Origin: Clostridia bacterium
GTDB lineage: Bacteria; Bacillota; Clostridia; Christensenellales; CAG-138
Assembly: GCA_017407205.1 (NCBI GenBank)
Contig: JAFQXA010000017.1
Coordinates: forward strand, 16,177 to 80,176
Reading direction: 5' to 3'
DNA length: 64,000 nucleotides
Position numbers and translations under genes: made by a program. Below are positions 55,645 to 64,000 of the stretch, one piece after another (position 1 is the stretch's first letter; each line of letters starts with the position of its first letter). The notes beneath the pieces are model-generated. The model saw nothing but the letters and a program-made list of their open reading frames with translations, did not search any database and was not told where the DNA came from.

Positions 55645-56256
55645 ATGAAAAAGACAATTTTGACAGTATTGTCACTCGTTCTCGTTTTATCACTTTGCAC
55701 AGTTGCATTTGCAGCTCCCTCAGGCAGAGGACAGAAGGCTCGTTTTGTTGATGCAGACGGCGACGGTATCTGCGACAACTGCGGCGTAGCAAAAGAAGAA
55801 TGTGAAAACTTCGTTGACGAAGACGGTGACGGCGTTTGTGACAGACCTAACAAGGGTGCAAACAAGGAAGCTTGCAACAAGTGCGTTGATGAAGACGGCG
55901 ACGGCGTTTGCGACAACTTCGTTGACGAAGACGGTGACGGCGTTTGCGATAATCAGAAAGCAGAAAAGCCTGCAAGACCCAACCGTCCCAACAAAGACGA
56001 AGCAGCGGACGATGAAGCTACAGAAGGCGAAACAACAGAAGGCACAGAAACAGAAGAAAACGTAAAGCCCGAAAAGCCCTCAAAGCCCGAAAAGGACGAA
56101 GCAGCAGACGATGAAGCTACAGAAGACACTGAAGCTGACACAGAGACAGATACAGAAACAGAAGAAACTGTAAAGCCTCAAAAGGGTAAGCGTCAGGGCA
56201 AGCGCGGCGGCAACTGCCCCAAGCAGACAAACAAGCCCAGATGCAACAGAAAGTAA
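55645..56256 (+). CDS. secreted Ca2+-binding repeat protein (thrombospondin type 3-like)
   Basis: 203 residues. Signal peptide MKKTILTVLSLVLVLSLCTVAFA, then four copies of a DxDGDGxCD motif: FVDADGDGICDNCG, FVDEDGDGVCDRP, CVDEDGDGVCDN, FVDEDGDGVCDN. Such repeats bind Ca2+ and may form disulfides. A Glu/Pro/Thr-rich low-complexity region (AADDEATE repeated) and a basic tail KGKRQGKRGGNCPKQT follow. Start at 55645 because AAAGGAG precedes it; an in-frame start inside the previous gene would destroy the signal. No anchor seen, so exported. Confidence 0.8.
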   Translation: MKKTILTVLSLVLVLSLCTVAFAAPSGRGQKARFVDADGDGICDNCGVAKEECENFVDEDGDGVCDRPNKGANKEACNKCVDEDGDGVCDNFVDEDGDGVCDNQKAEKPARPNRPNKDEAADDEATEGETTEGTETEENVKPEKPSKPEKDEAADDEATEDTEADTETDTETEETVKPQKGKRQGKRGGNCPKQTNKPRCNRK

Positions 56257-56274
56257 TAAAAACATAACGGACAC

Positions 56275-56312
56275 AAAAGCCTCCGTCACGCAAATGTGAC
56301 GGAGGCTTTAAT
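56275..56312 (+). terminator. Terminator after the Ca2+-repeat gene
   Basis: AAAAGCCTCCGTCAC / GTGACGGAGGCTTT stem with T tail. The CCTCCGTCAC/GTGACGGAGG core is the same as in hairpins near 42771. Confidence 0.8.
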
Positions 56313-56352
56313 ATTTACCTGATTTGTTCTTCAAAAGGCAAGTTGAATTTTG

Positions 56353-56652
56353 TTAAGAAGCATAATCATCACTGACAAGCAGGAACCTTGACGGACCGAG
56401 TGCCCACAGCATACCGATGAACTGAGCTGAAGTCGGCGGATACTTACAGCCCATAAACAAGCCTTCGCTTTGACAAAGAGTTATGATAGTTCGGATTGAA
56501 CGCTCAACAGCCTGCGTAGTCGTGTTAAAGTGCTTTGCGATTTCAGGATACAGACGGGTTGTTATTGCGTTTAAAAGCTCATGGTTCTTCCTCGTCAGTT
56601 CGTACGCAAGCAATAAATAATGATACCCTTTGTAATTTGATGTTATAAGCAT
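56353..56652 (-). CDS. orphan Spo0A C-terminal-type DNA-binding protein
   Basis: 99 residues. ITSNYKGYHYLLLAYELTRK...ITTRLYPEIAKHFNTTTQAVERSIRTIITLC matches the helical C-terminal DNA-binding domain of Spo0A, including the (K/H)GY(.)YL and T...VER.IR segments. The receiver domain is absent. It would act as a constitutive DNA binder at 0A-box-like sites or regulate sporulation indirectly. Start at 56652, six bases after AGGAGG. Confidence 0.8.
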   Translation of the reverse strand: MLITSNYKGYHYLLLAYELTRKNHELLNAITTRLYPEIAKHFNTTTQAVERSIRTIITLCQSEGLFMGCKYPPTSAQFIGMLWALGPSRFLLVSDDYAS

Positions 56653-56894
56653 AAACATCCTCCTTTTCTTTTTTGCCAAAGGATATTCTGCCAATTTCTT
56701 GCAAAAATACCCTTTAGCGTAACTTTTAATTCATTTTATTCCCTTTTTCGTGCTTTGTCAAGCATTTTTTACCATTATGGGTAATTTTATTTGCTTGCAG
56801 CTCACAATTTTCCATAACTGTGCCACCTCCCTTTGCACAAGTGAAGCTGCAACAAACGAAAAAACTCTGCCAATTGAGGCAGAGTTTTTACATC

Positions 56895-56926
56895 ACTTAT
56901 TCAATATTCATTATAACTTATAACTT
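56895..56926 (-). repeat. heptameric AT-rich 3'-end block, copy B
   Basis: ACTTATTCAATATTCATTA followed by TAACTTATAACTT. It overlaps the first base of the stop of the minus-strand Fic gene. On that strand it is followed by the hairpin AACTCTGCC/GGCAGAGTT with T-run (about 56857-56890). The stretch 56653-56894 otherwise shows no gene. Confidence 0.75.
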
Positions 56927-57864
56927 CATTTATGCTTTCTGTGACAATTCTGCTTTAAGAACTCCTTGAGCTCACCATTGTCCCCATCCTCATAATATTT
57001 GATGAGCAAGTGCTTGAACATTGGCACGTGCTTTTCCGGAATAACCAAGAGTCCGCCTGCTCTTGAAATCAAATAATGGTTTGCAAAAATAATTGATGCA
57101 CGCTTATTTCCATCATTAAAAATCTGAGTTTTCATGCAATAAAGGCAAAGCTCTGTTGCAACATCTATCGGTTCATTTTCAGATGCGACAATTCTTGCGA
57201 TATTTTCAACAACTACGGTTTCAATCGGCAGGGGCGGAACATACGATGTGCCCCCAATGGTTACAGGGACACCGCGAATTCTGCCGCCGCTTGCAAAAAA
57301 GCCTTCATTCACAAGCTTTGCAATATGACAAAGAATGGAATAATCACTCTTTACCTGCAAAACATCCTTATCCAGAATAAACTCCCATGAGTGCTTGAGA
57401 TTTAAGATTTTCTGCACGTCGCTCGCCGTAACTCCGTTGACTTTGCCGTTTTCTATAATATCCTCGGTCTGCGGAAACGAAGTTGCAACACCTTCCAAAA
57501 CCGCCTGCTCATAAATGGAAAGCTTCATATTCATTCGGGCAAAATCAAGGTTTAAAAGAACATCTGCCGATAATTCGCCCTGCGTAAAACCCTTTTCGGC
57601 AAGTGATTTTTCCACCTTGCGGATTTGCTTGCGTAATTCTTTCGCCTCGGCATTATTGCGAAGCAAAAGCTGATAAAGCATATCCGAATACACATCGACA
57701 TAAGTTGAAACCACACGGCTGCCTACACGCTTGCGGACATAGAGATACTTACCGCTGTTGTTCTCTTTGATTTCAGGCGTTCCGTCATACGCCAACAGCT
57801 TCAAGCGTGCATATAAATCTGCACGTTGTTCAAGCAATTCCTGTATTTCAGGGTAGTTATTCAT
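56926..57864 (-). CDS. Fic/DOC family protein with Gln replacing catalytic His
   Basis: 312 residues. A helical N-terminal region (about 1-120, with a coiled coil ELRKQIRKVEKSLAEKG) precedes a Fic core. Its active motif reads QIFNDGNKRAS (247-257) instead of HxFxxGNxR. The missing His normally takes a proton from the target residue. The IENGKV segment (about 137-142) may be an inhibitory-helix analogue. Either a pseudo-enzyme or a Fic class with different chemistry. Monocistronic with AAAGGAG. Confidence 0.8.
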   Translation of the reverse strand: MNNYPEIQELLEQRADLYARLKLLAYDGTPEIKENNSGKYLYVRKRVGSRVVSTYVDVYSDMLYQLLLRNNAEAKELRKQIRKVEKSLAEKGFTQGELSADVLLNLDFARMNMKLSIYEQAVLEGVATSFPQTEDIIENGKVNGVTASDVQKILNLKHSWEFILDKDVLQVKSDYSILCHIAKLVNEGFFASGGRIRGVPVTIGGTSYVPPLPIETVVVENIARIVASENEPIDVATELCLYCMKTQIFNDGNKRASIIFANHYLISRAGGLLVIPEKHVPMFKHLLIKYYEDGDNGELKEFLKQNCHRKHK

Positions 57865-57937
57865 AGCCGAAACTCCTTTTAGGGAACATTTTGTTACTTT
57901 TATTATAGCAATTGTTCCCTAAAATGTCCACAACTAT

Positions 57938-57970
57938 ACGAAAAAACTCTGCCAATTGAGGCAGAGTTTT
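57938..57970 (-). terminator. Terminator of groEL
   Basis: AAAACTCTGCC / GGCAGAGTTTT stem around AATTGA, T-run on the minus strand. It is nearly identical in sequence to the hairpin after the Fic gene at 56857. Confidence 0.75.
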
Positions 57971-57976
57971 ATCATT

Positions 57977-58008
57977 ACTTATTCAATATTCACTATAACT
58001 TATAACTT
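57977..58008 (-). repeat. heptameric AT-rich 3'-end block, copy C
   Basis: ACTTATTCAATATTCACTA followed by TAACTTATAACTT, one base from the groEL stop codon. One mismatch to copy B across 32 bases. Confidence 0.75.
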
Positions 58009-58009
58009 A

Positions 58010-59638
<1,629 letters not shown>

Positions 59639-59649
59639 TTACTTCCTCC

Positions 59650-60007
<358 letters not shown>

Positions 60008-60019
60008 TTCACTTGTTTA

Positions 60020-60048
60020 ATAATAGCCCAAGTATAACCGATTTTCAA
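60020..60048 (-). promoter_or_regulatory. sigma-A promoter of groESL
   Basis: On the minus strand TTGAAA (60048-60043), 17 bp, TATTAT (60025-60020), just upstream of CIRCE. Confidence 0.75.
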
Positions 60049-60148
60049 GCAGTCTATGTATATTTTCACAATTACTCCTTATTTTGTCGCAATATTCTTA
60101 ATTATATGCTATAATTTACGGTAAGTATCATTTTGGAGGGCGTATATT

Positions 60149-60613
60149 ATGGAAAATACAGTTTGGACTAAATGGGATCACCGCTTCATGGAGCTTGCAA
60201 AAACGATAGGCTCATGGTCAAGCTGTTATCAGTCAAACCGCCGTATAGGTGCTGTCATAGTCCGCGACAAAAGAATACTCACCACCGGCTACAACGGTGC
60301 GCCTGCCGGCATTGAAAGCTGTGCAGACAGGGAAGAGTGTATGCGCCGCACGCTCAATATCCCCTCAGGCACAAAGCACGAGCTTTGCTATGCCATCCAT
60401 GCAGAGCAGAACGCGATAATCCAGGCAGCAAAAATGGGCGTCTCCATTGAAGGTGCAACGCTTTACTGTACGCATCAGCCCTGCGTAATATGTGCAAAAA
60501 TGATAGTCAATGCAGGAATTAAAAGAGTAATTTACGGTGAGGGCTATCCTGACGAGTTTGCACTCAAGATATTTGAGTTGTCGGGCGTTGAGCTTTTGCA
60601 GTATACAAAATAA
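60149..60613 (+). CDS. comEB: dCMP/deoxycytidylate deaminase (ComEB-like)
   Basis: 154 residues. Zinc-dependent cytidine deaminase fold: HAE in YAIHAEQNAI and PCVIC in HQPCVICAKM supply the ligands and catalytic Glu. RRIGAVIVRDKRILTTGYNGAPAG is the substrate-pocket segment. It converts dCMP to dUMP for thymidylate synthesis. GGAGGG ribosome binding site. Confidence 0.93.
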   Translation: MENTVWTKWDHRFMELAKTIGSWSSCYQSNRRIGAVIVRDKRILTTGYNGAPAGIESCADREECMRRTLNIPSGTKHELCYAIHAEQNAIIQAAKMGVSIEGATLYCTHQPCVICAKMIVNAGIKRVIYGEGYPDEFALKIFELSGVELLQYTK

Positions 60614-60667
60614 AGCTTGTCGAATAAAATAGAAATAAGGAATAAACTCAAAAAAGGTTGATATATT

Positions 60668-61405
60668 ATGTTTAAACGCTACCGCAGCGACATACGCTGC
60701 ATACTCGACCGTGACCCTGCTGCACGCAACGCACTTGAAGTATTGCTGTGCTACCCCGGTTTTCGTGCAATAAGAAGTCACAGATTTGCTCATTTTCTCC
60801 ACACCCATGGTTTGAAGCTTTGGGCACGCGTGGTCTCTCAATGCTGCCGCTTTTTCACGGGTATTGAAATTCATCCCGGTGCCCAGATAGGCGACCGTGT
60901 GTTTATAGACCACGGCATGGGCGTTGTTATAGGCGAAACTACAATAGTCGGCAATGATGTCACTATTTACCAGGGTGCGACCTTGGGCGGTACGGGCAAG
61001 GATGTCGGCAAGCGTCACCCCACAATCGGAAACAATGTTATGATTTCAAGCGGTGCCCGCGTTTTGGGCCCGATAAATATCGGTGCATACGCAAAGGTAG
61101 GCGCAGGCGCTGTCGTGCTTCACGATGTGCCACCCCACTCAACGGTTGTCGGTGTCCCCGGCCGTGTTGTAAAGATTGCCGCTTGCCCACGCTCCGAAAC
61201 GGGTATCCCTGCCTGCACAGCCAATGCGGACTCGGATTGCGATATGAAGTCCTCCTGCCCCGCAGTTTCAGGCACCGAGCCTGTAAGGACCATTGACAAC
61301 TCCGGCATCGACCTCGACCAGATTCATCTTCCCGACCCCGTAGCTTTGGAGCTCGCTTCACTCAAAAAGCGTATCGAGGACTTGGAGTCTAACTTAAAGA
61401 AGTGA
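60668..61405 (+). CDS. cysE: Serine O-acetyltransferase
   Basis: 245 residues. A helical N-terminal region is followed by a left-handed parallel beta helix of hexapeptide repeats, with the catalytic His in DHGMGVVIGE, and then a C-terminal extension (about 180-245) richer in Asp and Leu that ends in a coiled coil (ALELASLKKRIEDLESNLKK). It acetylates serine for cysteine synthesis. No cysK is adjacent. The extended tail may bind a partner. Confidence 0.92.
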   Translation: MFKRYRSDIRCILDRDPAARNALEVLLCYPGFRAIRSHRFAHFLHTHGLKLWARVVSQCCRFFTGIEIHPGAQIGDRVFIDHGMGVVIGETTIVGNDVTIYQGATLGGTGKDVGKRHPTIGNNVMISSGARVLGPINIGAYAKVGAGAVVLHDVPPHSTVVGVPGRVVKIAACPRSETGIPACTANADSDCDMKSSCPAVSGTEPVRTIDNSGIDLDQIHLPDPVALELASLKKRIEDLESNLKK

Positions 61406-61412
61406 TTTATAT

Positions 61413-61511
61413 GTGGGGTTCCACCCCACACCCCGGTCGCTTTTGGAAAAGCGACGGAAAACAAATAGAAAAAACATATTCACCCTCCGTCAAACCATGA
61501 CGGAGGGTGAA
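61413..61511 (-). repeat. dispersed 3'-end hairpin cassette, copy 2
   Basis: GTGGGGTTCC/ACCCC, GTCGCTTTT/AAAAGCGAC and TTCACCCTCCGTCA/TGACGGAGGGTGAA, between convergent cysE and an XRE gene. A heptameric block (61524-61555) joins it to the XRE stop. Confidence 0.8.
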
Positions 61512-61523
61512 TTTTCATGCAGT

Positions 61524-61555
61524 ACTTATTCACTATTCACTATAACTTATAACTT
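61524..61555 (-). repeat. heptameric AT-rich 3'-end block, copy D
   Basis: ACTTATTCACTATTCACTA followed by TAACTTATAACTT. It overlaps the stop codon of the XRE gene by 2 bases and is followed on the minus strand by hairpin cassette copy 2. Confidence 0.75.
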
Positions 61556-61802
61556 ACTTTATCTCCTGCTCCAAAGTCCTAAATTCTTCTGTATCAAAGA
61601 ACTCTGTGAGGGTTATACCCAAACCATCACATATCATTTTTATCGTAAGGAGCTTGGGATTTTTGCTCTTTCCGTACAGGATATTTTTTATGCTTGATGG
61701 CGGAAGTGCAGATATTGTCGCAAGCTTATTTATGCTTATTTCATGCTCACCGCAAAGCGAAAGTATACGGTTTCTGACCGCTGTTACGGTATCCATACAC
61801 AA
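61554..61802 (-). CDS. XRE-family transcriptional regulator
   Basis: 82 residues. RNRILSLCGEHEISINKLATISALPPSSIKNILYGKSKNPKLLTIKMICDGLGITLTEFFDTEEF is a helix-turn-helix with the same layout as the 80-residue XRE protein at 43484 (the ATIS and KNP positions coincide). AAAGGGGG ribosome binding site. No obvious operator set next to it. Confidence 0.87.
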   Translation of the reverse strand: MCMDTVTAVRNRILSLCGEHEISINKLATISALPPSSIKNILYGKSKNPKLLTIKMICDGLGITLTEFFDTEEFRTLEQEIK

Positions 61803-61936
61803 CCCCCTTTTAGCCGTTTTCTATATGGTATAAGATTTTGTTGCCATTTATAGGCTATACGTGCTACTATTAGGCTATGCATAGTCTAATTAAACAAACC
61901 ATATACAAGATAGTAAATGCTCTCTGTCTCTTATAC

Positions 61937-62037
61937 GTGGGGTTCCACCCCCTGCACCCTCGGTCGCTTTTGAAAAAGCGACGGAAAACAAGTAAAAAAA
62001 TATATTCACCTGCTGTCTTTGTATGACAGCAGGTGAA
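61937..62037 (-). repeat. dispersed 3'-end hairpin cassette, copy 3
   Basis: GTGGGGTTCC/ACCCCC, GTCGCTTTT/AAAAGCGAC, and TTCACCTGCTGTC/GACAGCAGGTGAA. It lies downstream (minus strand) of the large lipoprotein gene and occupies most of the 318-bp gap 61803-62120. The third hairpin differs from the others in sequence. Confidence 0.8.
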
Positions 62038-62120
62038 TTTTCCTTCATTTGCCCCCAAAAGGGGCATACATCATTAAAGACTGAGAACCGCGCCTTGGTA
62101 TTTCTCTTGTATTGTTCCTG

Positions 62121-63062
62121 CTATTCCCTTTCCATTTTGTAATATCCCGGGTATGGCACGTCCTGCTCGCCATTGATTCTAAATCCATCATTACGCAGAA
62201 CAATAATAAACATATCGCCTGATTCATCTTTGGGAATCTCAATAGACCATAAATTTGCATTATCTTCATAATTTAATAGTTTTTGGTTAACATCTTCTAT
62301 TGAAATTTTACCTTCCCCCTCCAATTTTGTTGGCTCACGATGCCGAGTATCCCAATCAACACATATATAATATTTGTAATATATATAGTCTTCATCTACT
62401 TTGAAAACCGTGATTTCTGCATCATAATCGTCCCAACCTAAGTTAAACGAACCTGAGCACTTGTATGTACCCATAAATTTTTCAGCTTTAATTGTAGCCG
62501 ACGCATTCTCTCTTTCTAGTATGAATAATTCCCAACCGGTATAAAGCCTGTAGTTTGCTTCTACGCTGGTAATATATGTCATTGAAAGATACTCGTTATA
62601 ATTACTGTCTACCTCTACGAATTCGGCAATATATCTGTTATCTCCATAATAATCAAGGCCGTTAGCCATTTGAAATGCTCCTATAGATTGCTCCACCATT
62701 ATCTGTTCAAATAACTCTTCGGGAGGCTGGTAAGCATCTACTTCGTTATTGAGCAATTGACACGTTTCAATGAGCCAGCCCTCATTATAAAGAACATACT
62801 CGACTTCATAATTAGCAACATAATTACATTCTTCATTTGTCGCTACAATTTCAATCCACACATAATCGGTCTTGTTTTCCGGATTGGTCTGTCGTTTTTG
62901 AATGGAATAACTATCTAAAGAAAAATCACACTCATGATACAATGCAACATAGTTCATTACGTCTTCAGCAACTTCGGAGTCTTCTTTCACTGCCTTTGTT
63001 CCACTGCAAGCTGAAAATAGAATTACAAATAATAATAGTAAACACATACTAACTTTTTTCAT
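62121..63062 (-). CDS. hypothetical lipoprotein
   Basis: 313 residues from ATG 63062. Signal peptide MKKVSMCLLLLFVILFSAC, lipobox Cys at 19. The mature part contains several antiparallel-strand stretches with aromatic residues (YNEGWLIETCQLLNNEVDAY, CSGSFNLGWDDYDAEITVF) and ends with YKMERE. AGAAGGG lies 12 bases upstream of this ATG. An in-frame ATG four codons earlier is too close to it. Unknown function; exported next to the dockerin protein. Confidence 0.75.
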   Translation of the reverse strand: MKKVSMCLLLLFVILFSACSGTKAVKEDSEVAEDVMNYVALYHECDFSLDSYSIQKRQTNPENKTDYVWIEIVATNEECNYVANYEVEYVLYNEGWLIETCQLLNNEVDAYQPPEELFEQIMVEQSIGAFQMANGLDYYGDNRYIAEFVEVDSNYNEYLSMTYITSVEANYRLYTGWELFILERENASATIKAEKFMGTYKCSGSFNLGWDDYDAEITVFKVDEDYIYYKYYICVDWDTRHREPTKLEGEGKISIEDVNQKLLNYEDNANLWSIEIPKDESGDMFIIVLRNDGFRINGEQDVPYPGYYKMERE

Positions 63063-63139
63063 ACAAAATATCATCCCTTCTGTCAATAAAAAATTGTTTA
63101 AATATAGAACCCAAACAAGGCAGAAAACTGCCACCTCTT

Positions 63140-64000
63140 TCAATTAACAACTTGCCTTTGAAGTTGTGCTATATCTCGCGAATTAGTGTTTCCATCATTG
63201 TTCAAATCCGAAGCAGTAAAAAACGCAGAGTCCAATTTGAAATTACCCAAAACATGTTTTTGCAATGCAGCAATATCTCTTGAATTAACTTTTGCATCAC
63301 CTGTTGTATCTCCAAGCACAACCACCCGAACAACATAAATCAAATTTCCATTTTGATCAAACTTGGAAACCGTATAGCCCGTACCAATCAAATCACCAAC
63401 TTCCATCTCATTACCATTCAAATTAGTTACAGTAATATCAGTGCTATCAGCAAGATTTTCCAATAATGTTTTGAGGCTTGTGTTTTCATCAACACCTCTA
63501 AGGAAACCGCCGTGCGTATCTACAACATATGCACTTTCTAAATTATCTGTAGATACAGTAAATGCATCAGAATCTTCGCTATCCCTCCAGGTGCCATCGC
63601 CCATTTCAGCCGTAACTCTTACTACATATGTACCACTTGATAATTCATGCGTATATTCTGTAGCATTAATTCCCCAAATTGTTGCTATCGGTTCTGCTTT
63701 ATCTGTTGAGAAAATTCTCAGCGTATAATCCCGTGCTCCTTCGCAAGCTGTCCATTTTACGGTAACCTTTGCATTGTTTTCTACTTTGACATCTGTAACT
63801 ACAGGCTTCTCCAGCACATTAGGAGATATGGTAAACGCAGCAGAATCTTCGCTATCCCTCCAGTAACCACTGTTTGTTTCAGCCGTAACTCTTACCACAT
63901 ATGTACCATTCGGTAATTCATGCGTATATTCCGTAGCATTAATTCCCCAAATTGTTGCTATCGGTTCTGCTTTATCTGTTGAGAAAATTCTCAGCGTATA
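63140..64000 (-). CDS. dockerin-containing repeat protein, 5' part outside window
   Basis: At least 286 residues, open at the window end. Two fibronectin-III-like repeats of 91 residues are nearly identical over their shared part (VVRVTAE, SEDSAAFT/SDAFT, YTLRIFSTDKAEPIATIWG). A linker and a C-terminal type I dockerin with two Ca2+ loops follow: GDTTGDAKVNSRDIAALQKH and LNNDGNTNSRDIAQLQRQ. Dockerins dock onto cohesins in cellulosome-type complexes. No cohesin or glycoside hydrolase is in the window. GTG/ATG starts inside the window are internal. Confidence 0.85.
   Translation of the reverse strand, partial: YTLRIFSTDKAEPIATIWGINATEYTHELPNGTYVVRVTAETNSGYWRDSEDSAAFTISPNVLEKPVVTDVKVENNAKVTVKWTACEGARDYTLRIFSTDKAEPIATIWGINATEYTHELSSGTYVVRVTAEMGDGTWRDSEDSDAFTVSTDNLESAYVVDTHGGFLRGVDENTSLKTLLENLADSTDITVTNLNGNEMEVGDLIGTGYTVSKFDQNGNLIYVVRVVVLGDTTGDAKVNSRDIAALQKHVLGNFKLDSAFFTASDLNNDGNTNSRDIAQLQRQVVN

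Overview
The window looks like the chromosome of a low-to-medium GC Gram-positive anaerobe of the class Clostridia, probably a gut or rumen Oscillospirales/Ruminococcaceae-like lineage. The signs are strong AGGAGG ribosome binding sites, sporulation genes (yabP-yabQ-divIC order, a Spo0A-type DNA-binding protein), HrcA/CIRCE heat-shock control of clpB and groESL, the rpmG-secE-nusG-rplK-rplA operon, sortases, many Cys-anchored lipoproteins, and a dockerin-bearing protein. The genus cannot be named from the sequence alone.

Layout: 1-4.1 kb holds acyl-CoA synthetase/ACP, the Mg2+ transporter mgtE behind a structured leader, and a lipoprotein. 4.1-9.7 kb holds ilvA, a Fic protein, divIC-yabQ-yabP (minus) and rho. 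9.8-13.7 kb holds rpmE, feoAB, a DUF1508 protein with a small leader-like protein, and two paralogous lipoproteins. 14-19 kb holds CIRCE-clpB and two CNNM/CBS (CorC/TlyC-like) membrane proteins, followed by 2.5 tandem ~185-bp structured repeats. 19.5-32 kb holds argS-serS, two sortases, lipoproteins, dinB, a phosphatase, pepV, uppP and a DUF1846 protein. 32-37.4 kb holds a YhaM-like nuclease and a compact phage-type packaging module (HTH regulator, TerL, portal, two small ORFs) with no capsid, lysis or integrase genes. 37.4-42.7 kb holds tyrS-yigZ-adhesin-like protein and nadE. 42.8-46.3 kb holds a divergent SLOG/XRE pair with three palindromic operator-like sites, a tandem hairpin array, and the rplA-rplK-nusG-secE-rpmG operon. 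46.4-52.6 kb holds cell-surface glycan genes and small regulators. 52.7-54.5 kb holds a GGGtGRT-family protein with an IscU-like scaffold. 54.6-64 kb holds a WYL-type regulator, a Ca2+-repeat secreted protein, an orphan Spo0A-type HTH, a degenerate Fic protein, groESL with CIRCE, comEB, cysE, an XRE regulator, a large lipoprotein and a dockerin protein running off the window.

Most of the window is housekeeping. The less ordinary content is in the intergenic DNA and a few small modules: recurring 3'-end hairpin cassettes, a heptameric AT-rich block abutting stop codons, tandem structured repeats, a hairpin array, promoters placed so that the transcript should be leaderless, and the isolated terminase/portal cassette with intact catalytic motifs. 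All assignments come from reading the sequence and remembered family signatures; no database search was run.
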